From: Limosilactobacillus mucosae DSM 13345
Lineage (GTDB): Bacteria; Bacillota; Bacilli; Lactobacillales; Lactobacillaceae
Length of the DNA stretch: 64,000 bases
Direction: 5' to 3'
Assembly: GCF_001436025.1 (NCBI RefSeq)
Contig: NZ_AZEQ01000001.1
Location: 1-64,000, forward strand
Position 1 is the first letter of the stretch. Each line of letters opens with the position of its first letter. The position numbers were made by a program, and so were the translations under genes. Shown piece after piece: positions 16,411 to 26,705 of the stretch. The notes under the pieces were generated by a model, which made no database searches, had not been told where the DNA came from, and saw nothing but the letters and a program-made list of their open reading frames with translations.

Positions 16411-18294
16411 ATGCAAGCAGATTTAAAATGGCTGGATGATCCACAGACGTTCCGGGTCAATCAGCTGCCAGCCCACAGTGATCATCAATGGTATCTTGAT
16501 TATGCCGAAGCTGATCAGCAAAGCAGCAGCTTTACCCAGAGTTTGGATGGTCAGTGGCGCTTTGCCTTTGCCAAGGATCCGCAAAACCGCATTAAGGAAT
16601 TTTATGCACCGGACTATGATGTCAGCAAATGGGATCTGATCAAGGTTCCCAGCATGATCGAATTAAACGGCTATGCCCAAAACCAATACACCAACATCTG
16701 GTATCCATGGGCCGGTAAGATCTATCGGCGCCCAGCCTATGCCTTGAGCCCTGATGATCTGCAGGCCGGCTCATTCAGTCAGGGAACTGATAACACCAAT
16801 GGCTCATACGTTAAGCACTTTGATCTAAACGAATCACTGCGCGGAAAAAAAGTTCGTGTTCGGTTTGAGGGGGTTGAGCGCGCGATGTATGTCTGGCTGA
16901 ACGGTCATTTCATTGGCTATGCTGAAGACAGCTTTACGCCCAGCGAGTTTGACCTGACGCCTTATTTAAAGGACACGGACAATATTTTGGCAGTTCGCGT
17001 ATATAAGCACAGCACGGCTTCTTATCTGGAAGACCAAGATATGTTCCGCTTTTCAGGGATCTTTAGAAGTGTCAAGCTGTTGGGTCAGCCTAAGCTGCAT
17101 TTGGAAGACTTGGATCTTAAGCCGCGCGTAACGGATGACTTTAAAACCGGAATCTTTAACGTGGATCTAAAGCTGCAGGGACAAGATGGTCAGGTTTTGA
17201 TCAAAGTCTTTGATGCACAGGGCAATCTGATCGTTGATGAAAGCAAAGCGGCTGCTGAACGGGTTGGTGTACATGACATTAAAGTTAAGGATGCTCATCT
17301 CTGGGACAATCATCATCCTTATCTCTACCAATTGTTTGTCGAGCTGCGCGATCAAGGCGGTCAGCTTTTAGAGGTCGTTCCTTATCGATTTGGCTTCCGA
17401 CGCGTGGAAATCAATGCTGATCACGTGGTTCTGCTCAACGGTCAGCGCTTGATCATCAACGGCGTCAACCGTCATGAATGGAACTGCCGGACGGGACGCT
17501 GCGTAACGATGGCCGACATGGAACAGGACATGGCCACGTTTAAAGAAAACAACATCAATGCCGTACGAACCTGTCATTATTCAGACCAGATTCCTTGGTA
17601 CTACATGTGTGATCAAGACGGGATCTACATGATGGCCGAAAATAATCTGGAAACCCACGCAACCTGGCAGAAAATGGGCCAAGACGAGCCGTCATTTAAT
17701 GTACCAGGCTCCATCCCGCAATGGAGAGAAGTTGTAGTTGATCGGGCCCGGACCAACTATGAAACCTTTAAGAACCATACTGCGATTTTATTCTGGTCGC
17801 TGGGCAACGAATCATATGCCGGCGATAATCTGGTAGCAATGCAAGAATTCTACAAAGATCATGACGACAGCCGCCTGGTTCACTATGAAGGCGTCGTGCA
17901 CACGCCAGCCTATCGCGATCGGATTTCTGATTTTGAAAGCTGGATGTATCTGCCGCCAAAGAAGGTTGAGGAATATCTGCAGAATAACCCCGACAAGCCG
18001 TTTATTGAATGCGAGTACATGCACGACATGGGGAATTCAGATGGCGGCATGGGGTCATACATTGAATTGATCGACAAGTATCCGCAATACGTTGGTGGAT
18101 TTATCTGGGACTTTATCGATCAGGCACTGCTGGTTCACGATGAGATCAGCGGTCAAGATGTAATGCGCTATGGTGGCGATTTTGATGACCGCCACAGTGA
18201 CAATGAGTTTTCCGGTGATGGACTGATGTTTGCCGACCGGACGCCAAAGCCAGCAATGCAGGAGGTAAGATACTACTATGGACTGCACAAATAA
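16411..18294 (+). CDS. lacL: Beta-galactosidase large subunit (GH2)
   Basis: The 627-residue protein is the large subunit of the lactobacillar heterodimeric beta-galactosidase, which hydrolyses lactose. The sugar-binding and immunoglobulin-like domains are followed by the TIM barrel with the acid/base Glu ([10 protein letters not shown], about residue 467) and the nucleophile ([15 protein letters not shown], about residue 535). It ends where the barrel ends; the remainder is LacM. ATG 16411 follows AGGAGG by 9 nt. lacM begins inside its last 17 bases. Catabolite repression is suggested by the cre at 16355. Confidence 0.96.
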   Translation: MQADLKWLDDPQTFRVNQLPAHSDHQWYLDYAEADQQSSSFTQSLDGQWRFAFAKDPQNRIKEFYAPDYDVSKWDLIKVPSMIELNGYAQNQYTNIWYPWAGKIYRRPAYALSPDDLQAGSFSQGTDNTNGSYVKHFDLNESLRGKKVRVRFEGVERAMYVWLNGHFIGYAEDSFTPSEFDLTPYLKDTDNILAVRVYKHSTASYLEDQDMFRFSGIFRSVKLLGQPKLHLEDLDLKPRVTDDFKTGIFNVDLKLQGQDGQVLIKVFDAQGNLIVDESKAAAERVGVHDIKVKDAHLWDNHHPYLYQLFVELRDQGGQLLEVVPYRFGFRRVEINADHVVLLNGQRLIINGVNRHEWNCRTGRCVTMADMEQDMATFKENNINAVRTCHYSDQIPWYYMCDQDGIYMMAENNLETHATWQKMGQDEPSFNVPGSIPQWREVVVDRARTNYETFKNHTAILFWSLGNESYAGDNLVAMQEFYKDHDDSRLVHYEGVVHTPAYRDRISDFESWMYLPPKKVEEYLQNNPDKPFIECEYMHDMGNSDGGMGSYIELIDKYPQYVGGFIWDFIDQALLVHDEISGQDVMRYGGDFDDRHSDNEFSGDGLMFADRTPKPAMQEVRYYYGLHK

Positions 18295-19246
18295 GATTCA
18301 CGTCGTTTATGATGATGGCCTGTTGGGACTGAACGGTCAGGACTACCAATATTTGTTCAGCTACGAAAAGGGCGGTTTGGAGTCAATGCGTTTTAACGGT
18401 AAGGAATGGCTGTATCGGCCGCTTTATCCAACCTATTGGCGAGCAACGACCGATAATGACCGCGGCAATGGCTTCAATTTTAAGAGTGCCCAATGGCTGG
18501 GAGCAGACTTGGCGCCTAAGTGCATCAATATTGATCTGACCGTTGATGACCGTCACTTTGATCAGCTGCCGATTGCGCCGTTGACCAATCAGTTCAGCAA
18601 TGATGAATTTGCAAAACAGGTTAAGATTGAGTTTACTTACGAGACAGCAACCAATCCAACAGCGCAGGTCAAGGTAGCCTATGCGATTGATGCCAGCGGT
18701 AAATGTCGTATTGCAGCCCATTACTTTGGTCAGGCTGGGCTGCCAGAACTACCCGTCTTTGGTGTGCGGCTGATTATGCCAACGCTGGCCACCGAGTTTG
18801 AATACGATGGCTTGTCTGGTGAAACCTATCCCGATCGAATGGCGGGGGGAGTCAAAGGAACCTGGCATGTTGATGGAGTTCCGGTAACGCCTTACTTAAC
18901 GCCACAGGAAATGGGGATGCACATGCAAAGCTCACGGCTGAAAATTGTCCGCAATCAAACCCAAAATAACGCCGACCATGACGAGCAGCCGTTTGCGCTG
19001 ACTGTCAAGCAAACTGATCAGCCATTCAACTTTAGTCTGCTGCCATATACCGCTTCAGAGTTGGAAAACGCAACACACATTGAAGAACTGCCGCTCAAAC
19101 GTCGCACTGTTTTGGTAGTAGCGGGAGCCGTACGCGGTGTTGGCGGGATTGACAGCTGGGGTGCCGACGTTGAGGAGCAGTATCACCTGCCAGCTGATCG
19201 CGACTATCAGTTTAGTTTTGAAATTGAGCCAGCAACAATTGAATAG
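18278..19246 (+). CDS. lacM: Beta-galactosidase small subunit
   Basis: The 322-residue protein corresponds to the C-terminal part of GH2 LacZ (beta-galactosidase small chain domain), with [21 protein letters not shown] near the N terminus and [22 protein letters not shown] at the end. It completes the active enzyme with LacL. Its own AGGAGG lies within the lacL coding end, and the frames overlap by 17 bp in different phases, so it is a genuine two-subunit gene rather than a frameshifted lacZ. Confidence 0.96.
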   Translation: MDCTNKIHVVYDDGLLGLNGQDYQYLFSYEKGGLESMRFNGKEWLYRPLYPTYWRATTDNDRGNGFNFKSAQWLGADLAPKCINIDLTVDDRHFDQLPIAPLTNQFSNDEFAKQVKIEFTYETATNPTAQVKVAYAIDASGKCRIAAHYFGQAGLPELPVFGVRLIMPTLATEFEYDGLSGETYPDRMAGGVKGTWHVDGVPVTPYLTPQEMGMHMQSSRLKIVRNQTQNNADHDEQPFALTVKQTDQPFNFSLLPYTASELENATHIEELPLKRRTVLVVAGAVRGVGGIDSWGADVEEQYHLPADRDYQFSFEIEPATIE

Positions 19247-19250
19247 TTTA

Positions 19251-19286
19251 AAAAAATGGGAATTTGATTAAAAAATTCCCATTTTT
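19251..19286 (+). terminator. Terminator of lacLM
   Basis: A-rich/T-rich perfect hairpin: AAAAATGGGAATTT/AAATTCCCATTTTT. Confidence 0.85.
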
Positions 19287-19354
19287 AATTTTTTAAAGCA
19301 GCCAGCGGGTGTAAAATTAATTATGTTAATTTGCATTAGAGAGAGGCTAAAGAT

Positions 19355-20308
19355 ATGTTAAGCATATTCTGGTCAAGTCTGTCGGGAGTATTGATCATCT
19401 TAATTATGATCGCAGCTGGATTTGTTATGAATGAACGCCACTGGTTTACCCCCGACTCACCCAAGGCCATTTCAAAGATCGTTACCCAAGTTGCCTTGCC
19501 GACTTACATGATCAGTACGATTACAACCAAATTTACAGCGGCTGAGCTAAAGACGCTTTTGCCGGATCTGCGCTACCCGGTTTTATCGATGCTGATCCTG
19601 TTTGCATTGTCGTTTGCCGTCGCTAGAGCATTGGCCATCAAAAAGAGCCACATTGGTCTGTTCAGTTCGATGTTTTTTAATTCCAATACGGTTTTTATTG
19701 GGCTGCCGATCAACCTGGCTTTGTTTGGCGCGCGTTCGGTTCCATACGTGCTGGTCTATTACATGGCCAATACGACTTTCTTTTGGACGCTGGGTGTTTG
19801 GCTGATTCAGCATGACGGTATGAAAGAAGCCAAGATTGATTTCAAGCAGGCGCTGGGCAAGCTGTTCTCGCCACCGCTGCTTGGCTTTATGCTGGCGGTG
19901 GTTCTGGTAGCTTTGCATATCCGGCTGCCTAAATTCATCATCAGTACCTGTGCTTATCTGGGTAATTTAACGATTCCGATGTCAATGCTGTTTATCGGCA
20001 TCGTGCTGTCCAATGCCGGGCTGTCAAGAATTCGTTTTACGCGCGATGCCTGGGGGATTTTGCTGGGCCGGTTCTTATTGGCGCCGCTGCTGATGACGAT
20101 TTTGGTGCTGCCGAGCAACATGCCGCTGATGATGAAGCAGGTCTTTATTCTGCAGGCAGCAATGCCGGTCATGACCAATGCGCCGGTCGTTTCGCGAATG
20201 TATCATGCTGACTACAACTATGCTGCAATTATGGTAACTGAGACCACCACGCTTTCAATTATTGTAATTCCAATTTTAATGGTGGCAATTAAAACCTTGG
20301 TCCACTAA
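19355..20308 (+). CDS. AEC (auxin efflux carrier) family permease
   Basis: The 317-residue membrane protein has about ten predicted helices in the AEC pattern. An N-terminal block includes ISKIVTQVALPTYMISTI, and a second block has NLTIPMSMLFIGIVLSNAGL and LQAAMPVMTNAPVVSRMYHAD. Bacterial members include malate and other organic-acid carriers (MleP-type), but no malolactic gene is adjacent and the substrate is unknown. GAGAGAGG precedes the ATG. It is monocistronic. Confidence 0.85.
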   Translation: MLSIFWSSLSGVLIILIMIAAGFVMNERHWFTPDSPKAISKIVTQVALPTYMISTITTKFTAAELKTLLPDLRYPVLSMLILFALSFAVARALAIKKSHIGLFSSMFFNSNTVFIGLPINLALFGARSVPYVLVYYMANTTFFWTLGVWLIQHDGMKEAKIDFKQALGKLFSPPLLGFMLAVVLVALHIRLPKFIISTCAYLGNLTIPMSMLFIGIVLSNAGLSRIRFTRDAWGILLGRFLLAPLLMTILVLPSNMPLMMKQVFILQAAMPVMTNAPVVSRMYHADYNYAAIMVTETTTLSIIVIPILMVAIKTLVH

Positions 20309-20349
20309 TTAATGGTTAAAGTTGCCGAATCTCCAATAAATAAGAAATG

Positions 20350-20389
20350 AGCGGTCAGCCTGTCGTCGAATCCAGACGAGCTGGCCGTT
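20350..20389 (+). terminator. Hairpin after the AEC gene
   Basis: Roughly 14-bp imperfect arms (CGGTCAGCCTGTCG and CAGACGAGCTGGCCG) with a weak T-rich tail. Confidence 0.55.
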
Positions 20390-20490
20390 TGACGTTTATC
20401 TTTAAGAAAAAGTTTTATTGATCTGATTAGTCGTTTCGATCGGTGATTTGCGTTATAGTTAAAGCAGCAGCATAAGGGGGAAGTTTATTG

Positions 20491-21186
20491 ATGACGGCAA
20501 CACTGGTAATCGTTAGGCATGGTCAGAGTCAGGCCAATAAGGATAACGTTTTTACGGGATGGAGCGATGCACCGCTCACCAAATTGGGAATTCAGCAAGG
20601 CAAACAGGTTGGCGATCAATTGGCAAAATTAGGCTTGCAGTTTGATGACGTCCATGTTTCCTACATGCAGCGGGCAATTATTACGGCTAACTTGATTCTG
20701 GAAAAAATCGATCAACTCTGGCTGCCGATCCATAAGACTTGGCGACTGAATGAACGTCATTATGGAGCTTTAAGCGGCTTAAACAAGGACGCGGTCAAAA
20801 AAGAGGTCGGCGCGGCAACTTTGCATCAGTGGCGGCGCGGCTTTTTAAAACGACCGCCAATGCTTAAGAAACGTACCCACGAGCGACGCTATGACCGTTT
20901 AGGAGTAAAGGTGCCGCTTAGCGAAAGCCTCAAGATGACCCAGGAGCGGTTGTTGCCATATTGGCAAGATCAGATCGCCCCACGACTTCTGGATGGCAGA
21001 AATCAGCTGATCGTTGCGCATGGCAGTTCGCTGCGAGCCTTGATCAAATATCTGGATTCGATTGCTGACGATCAGATTGATCAAGTTGAGGTGCCAAATG
21101 GTGAGCCGATTTTATACCGGTTTGACGATCACTTAAACATTATCGAGAAAAAATTTATTACGGATGGTGAACAGCATGTCAATTAA
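20491..21186 (+). CDS. 2,3-bisphosphoglycerate-dependent phosphoglycerate mutase family protein
   Basis: The 231-residue protein is a histidine-phosphatase-fold enzyme with the phospho-acceptor motif RHGQSQAN (His10), NVFTGWSDAPLT, NERHYGALSGLNK and the second catalytic His in VAHGSSLRALIKYL. These are dPGM signatures, so it may interconvert 2- and 3-phosphoglycerate. It is more divergent than a typical glycolytic GpmA (EVGAATLHQWRRGF in the variable region), and it may be a paralogue. ATG 20491 is chosen after GGGGGAAG; TTG 20488 is adjacent. It overlaps the next gene. Confidence 0.85.
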   Translation: MTATLVIVRHGQSQANKDNVFTGWSDAPLTKLGIQQGKQVGDQLAKLGLQFDDVHVSYMQRAIITANLILEKIDQLWLPIHKTWRLNERHYGALSGLNKDAVKKEVGAATLHQWRRGFLKRPPMLKKRTHERRYDRLGVKVPLSESLKMTQERLLPYWQDQIAPRLLDGRNQLIVAHGSSLRALIKYLDSIADDQIDQVEVPNGEPILYRFDDHLNIIEKKFITDGEQHVN

Positions 21187-22039
21187 AGAAATCTCCAACA
21201 ATCCTACACTGGCCGGTCAAGTCAGACTGATTGAAGATATCGTCTATTCAGCAGCTGATGGCGAGGCACAGAAAATGTCGATTCTGGCACCATGGACGCA
21301 GCGCTACAAGGATCTGCCGCAAACCAAGCGACCACTGCTGGTTTTTGTTCAAGGCAGCTCTTGGACGACCCCGACTTTAGGTGAAAAGATTCCGCAATTA
21401 GTCCAATTCGTCCATGCCGGCTATATCGTGGCAACCGTTCAGCATCGCAGCGCCTTGGATGGGCATGCCTTTCCTGCGTTTTTACAGGATGTCAAGACTG
21501 CGATTCGCTATCTGCGAGCCCATGCCGCTGAATATCAAATTGATCCTGATCGGGTTGGTATCTGGGGAACCTCATCCGGGGCCAATGCTGCGCTTTTAAC
21601 CGCGCTGACGCCGAATGATCCGCGTTATGAGACGGCTGACTATGCTGATCAGTCAGATGCCGTTGATGCCGTAATCAGCTGTTTTGCCCCAACGGACGTC
21701 GCTGATACGTTTGCTTTTTCCAAAAACGTGCCTGGCTCGGATGCCATGCAGTTTTGTCTGTTTGGTACCGATCCAACAAAATGGCCGGCCATCAAGCGGG
21801 AAATGAGCCCATTATATCAAGTCAAGGATAATCAGCAATATCCGCCATTTCTGCTGATGCACGGGGATGCCGACAAGACCGTGCCATATCATGAAATGGA
21901 AGACATGTATCATGAATTGGAGAAACATCATGTTGCCGTTGAGGCCTACCGGGTACGAGGGGCCGTTCATGAGCGCGACTTCTGGAGTCAGCAGATTTAT
22001 GACATTGCCCGCGAGTTCCTGGATCGCAACGTTAAATAG
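21176..22039 (+). CDS. Alpha/beta hydrolase, esterase/lipase-like
   Basis: The 287-residue protein has the alpha/beta-hydrolase layout: an oxyanion-hole-like VFVQGSSWTTPT, the nucleophile elbow GIWGTSSGANAALL (Ser in GTSSGA), an acid in HGDADKTVPYHEME and a late His in VRGAVHERDFW. It resembles acetyl-xylan/carboxylesterase-like hydrolases of the BD-FAE group, cytoplasmic and of unknown substrate. It starts inside the phosphoglycerate-mutase gene, so the two are co-translated. An in-frame ATG at 21164 is an alternative start. Confidence 0.8.
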   Translation: MSIKEISNNPTLAGQVRLIEDIVYSAADGEAQKMSILAPWTQRYKDLPQTKRPLLVFVQGSSWTTPTLGEKIPQLVQFVHAGYIVATVQHRSALDGHAFPAFLQDVKTAIRYLRAHAAEYQIDPDRVGIWGTSSGANAALLTALTPNDPRYETADYADQSDAVDAVISCFAPTDVADTFAFSKNVPGSDAMQFCLFGTDPTKWPAIKREMSPLYQVKDNQQYPPFLLMHGDADKTVPYHEMEDMYHELEKHHVAVEAYRVRGAVHERDFWSQQIYDIAREFLDRNVK

Positions 22040-22041
22040 AC

Positions 22042-22077
22042 AAAAAACTCATTGCCTGATTAGACAATGAGTTTTTT
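22042..22077. terminator. Bidirectional terminator
   Basis: Perfect 13-bp arms AAAAAACTCATTG/CAATGAGTTTTTT serve the esterase on plus and pepC on minus. Confidence 0.9.
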
Positions 22078-22099
22078 GATTGCAGCTATCAAGTCGTTG

Positions 22100-23437
22100 T
22101 TAGGCCAAAGTTCCCATTGGATCCCATGGTTTGAGGACGATTGGTTCTTGAGCCTGGTCAGCCTTGAGTTCATCACTGAGATATTTTTTATTGACGACGA
22201 TTTGATAGACGTATTGATCCATCCATTCATCACTCATGACAAAGTAGCCTTTTTCGCCGACTTTTGGTCCCCATGAATTCTCAACCTTCCATTTGGCTGG
22301 CTTGCCATCAACCAGATCAACCCCGGTCAAGACCATGGCGTGATCCATCATTGACTGGTGATAGTCCAGCATGTCAGCCTTACTCATGGTCAGCTTTGTA
22401 TCAAACAGATCTTCATAGCCATACGTGTTGAGCGCCAGAATCCCCAGCTTGGTTTCGGAATACTTGACAACGTCAGAGCCAAACCAGACACTCTCGCCGT
22501 TTTGCAGCTGCTTGATGGCCAGTTCCTTTAATTCCGTCATTGAAAGGTTTAAGTGCTTGACTTGACGACCGCCAACCACGTTTCCCAACATCTCGATCGT
22601 GTAGGTCTTGTGGTAGGCCTTGTCTTTGGTTGGTGCCTGAATGATGGAGACGTATTCGCTCAGATCCCAGCCAACGTACTTATCAAAGAATGCTACCGGT
22701 GTCAGATTGCTGTCGCGATGGAACTGCTTGTCTTTTTTAGTCCGATATTCAAAATCAAAGGTCTGTACCGGTTCACCAAAAGCATATGCCAGCATGCGGT
22801 AGACGGTGTTGAGCATTTCTTTGCGCGTGGCGTTGATCTGGGATTCGCTGGCCTGTTCATGAACCAATTGACGCAGAATTACGGCATCATGACGCAATTG
22901 ATTGTTCAAAACAGCATTGATTTCGTTTGAGCGGCTGGAATTGTAGGTTTCGGGCTGAGCCGACTTAGGTACGACCCCATACTTTTCAATCAATGCACAC
23001 AGCATGTCCCATTGACCGCCATCAGATTGGGGTGCATCCAAAAGCCAGGCTACCTTGCGATCGTCAATATCCAGATCGGCAGTCTGAATGATGTTTTCAT
23101 AAAACCAGTTGGCCTTTTCGAACTTGTCCCAGAAGAAGGCATAGGATTGTGACAACTCGAAATCATCCGGCAGATTGAAACGGTTCTGCATGTTGTGACG
23201 CATCGTGTTTAAAGCAGCAAACAGCCAGCAGCGTCCCGACTGTTTTTGATCGGCGACGTCACCGGTTGCCAGATCAATTGAGAAGTGCTGATCATTGTCG
23301 GCAATCGCATGCCAGTCAAAGCTGGCGGCCTTGACCCCATTTTTGGCGACGGTTCGTTCAAGAATCTGAGTCTCTTGACGGTTGGCATAGTCTTGCTTGA
23401 AATCTTTCAGTTGGTCGGCATTAATGACAAAACTCAA
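22100..23437 (-). CDS. pepC: Aminopeptidase C (bleomycin hydrolase family C1B)
   Basis: The 445-residue cytoplasmic thiol aminopeptidase has catalytic Cys70 (QKQSGRCWLFAALN), His in SMMDHAMVLTGVD and Asn in VENSWGPKVG. It trims N-terminal residues from peptides imported by systems such as DtpT. The start is TTG 23437, 7 nt after AAAGGAG; an in-frame GTG 23446 lies too close to that site. A -10 TATAAT sits at 23467-23472 on minus with a weak -35. Confidence 0.96.
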   Translation of the reverse strand: MSFVINADQLKDFKQDYANRQETQILERTVAKNGVKAASFDWHAIADNDQHFSIDLATGDVADQKQSGRCWLFAALNTMRHNMQNRFNLPDDFELSQSYAFFWDKFEKANWFYENIIQTADLDIDDRKVAWLLDAPQSDGGQWDMLCALIEKYGVVPKSAQPETYNSSRSNEINAVLNNQLRHDAVILRQLVHEQASESQINATRKEMLNTVYRMLAYAFGEPVQTFDFEYRTKKDKQFHRDSNLTPVAFFDKYVGWDLSEYVSIIQAPTKDKAYHKTYTIEMLGNVVGGRQVKHLNLSMTELKELAIKQLQNGESVWFGSDVVKYSETKLGILALNTYGYEDLFDTKLTMSKADMLDYHQSMMDHAMVLTGVDLVDGKPAKWKVENSWGPKVGEKGYFVMSDEWMDQYVYQIVVNKKYLSDELKADQAQEPIVLKPWDPMGTLA

Positions 23438-23505
23438 AAAAATCACTCCTTTAAGATAATGACTTAATTATAGTCGAATGTTTGATTCACGCCAAAAAAG
23501 TAATC

Positions 23506-23546
23506 AAAAAAGGCTCGCCGGGCATTCTGCGCGGCTGAGCCTTTTT
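23506..23546 (-). terminator. Terminator of rpiA
   Basis: AAAAAGGCTC/GAGCCTTTTT hairpin with T run on the minus strand after rpiA. Confidence 0.8.
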
Positions 23547-23548
23547 AA

Positions 23549-24229
23549 TTAGCGGGCATGCAGGATTTCTGGCCCATTTTGCCGACCAACGATAACGTCA
23601 TTGACTCGGTTTAAGAATAAGCCGTGCTCAACAACGCCAACCATGTGAATCAGTTCTTCGGCCATGGCTTGCGGGTCATCGATTTTGCCCAGGTGCAGAT
23701 CGATGATGTAGTCATTTTCATCGGTACGGTAGCGCTGATCGCCATCCATCCGCCAAGTTGGCTGGTAGCCCTTAGCAGCCAGCTTGTTAAAGACATGCTG
23801 AGCACCGAACGGGATTACTTCAACTGGCAGTGGGAAGGCCCCCAGCTGGTGAACCATCTTGCTTTCATCAACGATCCACATGTAATGCTTTGAGATGTCG
23901 GCAACGATTTTTTCCCAAAGCAGGGCGCCACCGCCACCTTTAATGCCCTGGAAGTCATCGCTGATCTCGTCTGCGCCATCAATCGTAAGGTCGATGTGGT
24001 CGACTTCATCAATGTCTTTGATGGTGATGCCAAGACTTTGTGCCTGTTTGGTCGTGCGATTGGAGGTCGTGACGCCGATGATGTTCAAGCCTTCATTTTT
24101 AACGCGTTCGCCCAACGCGTCAACCATGTAGCGAACAGTAGAGCCAGTCCCCAAGCCAACGATCATGCCGTCTTTGATATATTCAACTGCAGCTCGGCCA
24201 ACAAGCGATTTTAATTCATTTTGGTCCAT
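23549..24229 (-). CDS. rpiA: Ribose-5-phosphate isomerase A
   Basis: The 226-residue enzyme interconverts ribose 5-phosphate and ribulose 5-phosphate, linking nucleotide synthesis and the phosphoketolase pathway. Family motifs are visible: [44 protein letters not shown] and PVEVIPFGA. The ATG follows AAAGGAG by 8 nt. It lies 13 nt downstream of the GNAT gene on the same strand, so the two form an operon. Confidence 0.96.
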   Translation of the reverse strand: MDQNELKSLVGRAAVEYIKDGMIVGLGTGSTVRYMVDALGERVKNEGLNIIGVTTSNRTTKQAQSLGITIKDIDEVDHIDLTIDGADEISDDFQGIKGGGGALLWEKIVADISKHYMWIVDESKMVHQLGAFPLPVEVIPFGAQHVFNKLAAKGYQPTWRMDGDQRYRTDENDYIIDLHLGKIDDPQAMAEELIHMVGVVEHGLFLNRVNDVIVGRQNGPEILHAR

Positions 24230-24242
24230 ATAGAACGCTCCT

Positions 24243-24542
24243 TTATTGATTAAAGCGATCCTCCGGCAATAGCAGATCCTGGTATTCCGGATGATCACGG
24301 AATGCCGCTTTAACATATGGACACATCAGTTTAACCGTCAGATGGCGTTCATGGGCATAATCGACGAAGCGCTTGGTAAGCTCGGCCGCCAGTCCATGGC
24401 CACGACCTTCAGGAGCGACAAAAACACGCTCTGCGACGACGCGGTCAGGATAGCCGGCAACTGGCGGAAAGCTGATGTCGCCGACCCATTTGCCATTATC
24501 ATCGATAGCACTGATGCGATGCGGTTCCGTTACAAATTGCAT
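24243..24542 (-). CDS. Small GNAT-family N-acetyltransferase (YjdJ-like)
   Basis: The 99-residue protein is a minimal GNAT fold of the YjdJ/COG2388 type. The acetyl-CoA motif [24 protein letters not shown] is clear, and [21 protein letters not shown] closes the protein. The acceptor is unknown. ATG 24542 is chosen for the GGAGGGG 6 nt upstream. It is the first gene of an operon with rpiA and is divergent from dut. Confidence 0.85.
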   Translation of the reverse strand: MQFVTEPHRISAIDDNGKWVGDISFPPVAGYPDRVVAERVFVAPEGRGHGLAAELTKRFVDYAHERHLTVKLMCPYVKAAFRDHPEYQDLLLPEDRFNQ

Positions 24543-24704
24543 TTTTGTCCCCTCCATCATTAATAAATTTAATCCAACTTGATTTTCCATGGTTCTGAAA
24601 TGATTGTCAAGGATTAACATGCTACAATTAAATGCTGGACAAGTTTAAAGATAAGTTACGATTAAAAAATAAAAACTGAACGCATGAATTTTAGAGGTGA
24701 AGAA

Positions 24705-25244
24705 ATGAAAAAAAGAGGATTTGAGATTGTTGCCAAGTATGCTGATGCCGGCCTAAACCTGCCGCAGCGGCAAACCAAGCAGGCAGCTGGCTATGACTTT
24801 GAGGCCGCTGCTGATTTTGTGGTGCCTTCAATCTGGAAACAGGGCCTTTTTAAAGCGCTGCATGCCATCAAACATGCTGCCAAGCCGGGAGAAGAAGAGC
24901 TGACGGCTGGTGATCAGGCGCTCAAGCCGGTGCTGGTGCCTACTGGAATCAAGGCCTACATGCAGCCAGATGAGGTGCTGATGCTCTTCAATCGTTCCAG
25001 TGGTCCCTTAAAGCGGCGACTGATTCTGCCCAATGGCGTTGGAATCATTGATGCTGACTACTATAACAATCCAGCCAATGAAGGCGAGATTTTCGTACAG
25101 CTGCTGAACTATGGGCTCTTTGACTATCATATAAAAAAAGGCGAGCGAATCGCGCAGGGCATCTTTATGCCATACTTAACGGCTGATGATGAGTCAATGC
25201 CTAAAAACGATCGGGCAGGCGGCTTTGGCTCAACTAAAAAATAA
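24705..25244 (+). CDS. dut: dUTP diphosphatase
   Basis: The 179-residue trimeric dUTPase hydrolyses dUTP to dUMP, keeping uracil out of DNA. Motifs include [46 protein letters not shown] and the Gly-rich C-terminal [10 protein letters not shown]. An insertion around residues 45-75 ([19 protein letters not shown]) is seen in lactobacillar forms. AGAGGTGAAG precedes the ATG. It heads a dut-radA-yacL-gltX run. Confidence 0.93.
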   Translation: MKKRGFEIVAKYADAGLNLPQRQTKQAAGYDFEAAADFVVPSIWKQGLFKALHAIKHAAKPGEEELTAGDQALKPVLVPTGIKAYMQPDEVLMLFNRSSGPLKRRLILPNGVGIIDADYYNNPANEGEIFVQLLNYGLFDYHIKKGERIAQGIFMPYLTADDESMPKNDRAGGFGSTKK

Positions 25245-25282
25245 TTCCAGCTAACCAGCTTTTATCAAGAAAGGAAATGCCT

Positions 25283-26659
25283 ATGGCGAAAGTCAAGACC
25301 CAGTATATTTGTCAAAACTGCGGCTATAATTCGCCGCGTTACCTTGGTCGCTGCCCCAACTGCGGTCAGTGGAATACTCTGGTTGAAGAGCGTGTCGAGA
25401 CGGTAAATGCGCAAAGCACGACGCGGCATTCGTCGACTTTGACGGGAATCGTTGCCAAACCGCAGCGCGTTAAGGACATCGATGCGCAAAAGCTGCCGCG
25501 CGTCAAGACTAAGCTAAATGAGCTCAATCGTGTTTTAGGCGGCGGCATTGTACCAGGATCGCTGATTTTGATTGGCGGGGATCCGGGAATCGGTAAGTCA
25601 ACGCTTTTACTGCAGGTTTCGGGCCAGCTCAGCGATGAAGGGCATTCCGTCCTGTATGTTTCGGGCGAAGAAAGCGGTGCGCAGATCAAAATGCGTGCCG
25701 AACGGTTGGCAGTAGCCGGCGATGACTTCTACATCTACCCTGAGACCAGTATGGACAGCATTCGGGCAACGATTGACGATCTGAATCCTGAATACGTGGT
25801 GATCGATTCGGTCCAGACCATGCAGGCAACCGATGTCAACAGTGCGATTGGGAGCGTGTCGCAGATCAGAGAGGTTACCGCGCAGCTGATGCAGATTGCC
25901 AAAAGCAAGAACATTACGATTTTTGTCGTTGGCCACGTTACTAAAGGCGGCGCGCTGGCAGGGCCTAAAATCTTGGAACACATGGTTGATACCGTTTTGT
26001 ACTTTGAAGGCGATCTGCATCATACCTATCGAATCTTGCGGGCAGTTAAGAATCGTTTTGGCTCGACCAATGAACTGGGAATTTTTGAAATGCGCACGGC
26101 GGGGCTGGCAGAGGTCAAAAATCCATCTGAGATCTTTTTGGAAGAGCGACTCCAGGATGCTACTGGCTCAGCCGTCGTGGTTTCCTTGGAAGGGACGCGG
26201 CCAATCCTGGTTGAGATTCAGGCCCTGGTTACACCGACTGTCTTTGGCAATGCTCAACGCACGGCGACGGGCTTGAATCGGAATCGGGTCTCTTTGATCA
26301 TGGCAGTTTTAGAAAAGCGTGCCAACCTTATGCTGCAGAATCAGGATGCCTATCTTAAGGCAGCCGGGGGCGTAAAATTGGATGAACCGGCGATTGATCT
26401 GGCGATTGCCATCGCGATTGCCTCCAGCTACCGCGACAAGGGAACGCGTCCTGATGATGCCTTTGTCGGTGAAGTTGGGCTGACCGGTGAGATTCGTCGT
26501 GTCAGCCGTATTGAGCAGCGCGTTGCTGAGGCAGCTAAGCTGGGTTTTAAACGAATTTTGGTTCCTAAAAACAATCTGCAGGGCTGGAATCCGCCAGCTG
26601 ATATTGAAGTGGTCGGCGTTACGACTATAAATGAGGCATTACGACTCGCATTAGCGTAA
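25283..26659 (+). CDS. radA: DNA repair protein RadA
   Basis: The 458-residue recombination factor has an N-terminal zinc finger ([21 protein letters not shown]), the Walker A motif [10 protein letters not shown] (about residues 96-105), the RadA-specific KNRFG and a C-terminal Lon-like domain ([13 protein letters not shown]). RadA promotes branch migration of recombination intermediates. ATG 25283 is preferred over 25277, which sits directly on the AAAGGA site. Confidence 0.96.
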   Translation: MAKVKTQYICQNCGYNSPRYLGRCPNCGQWNTLVEERVETVNAQSTTRHSSTLTGIVAKPQRVKDIDAQKLPRVKTKLNELNRVLGGGIVPGSLILIGGDPGIGKSTLLLQVSGQLSDEGHSVLYVSGEESGAQIKMRAERLAVAGDDFYIYPETSMDSIRATIDDLNPEYVVIDSVQTMQATDVNSAIGSVSQIREVTAQLMQIAKSKNITIFVVGHVTKGGALAGPKILEHMVDTVLYFEGDLHHTYRILRAVKNRFGSTNELGIFEMRTAGLAEVKNPSEIFLEERLQDATGSAVVVSLEGTRPILVEIQALVTPTVFGNAQRTATGLNRNRVSLIMAVLEKRANLMLQNQDAYLKAAGGVKLDEPAIDLAIAIAIASSYRDKGTRPDDAFVGEVGLTGEIRRVSRIEQRVAEAAKLGFKRILVPKNNLQGWNPPADIEVVGVTTINEALRLALA

Positions 26660-26705
26660 AATAGAAATTACGACACCATAACGATTTATCAAAGGAGGGC
26701 TGCAG

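Noticed and set aside
16411-19246. lacL/lacM as a single lacZ broken by frameshift
   Set aside because: The second frame has its own AGGAGG and ATG, and the split falls at the known LacL/LacM boundary with the usual 17-bp overlap.
24604-24628. dut promoter from TTGTCA and TACAAT
   Set aside because: The spacing is only 13 bp, too short for a sigma-A promoter; no better pair was found in this divergent region.
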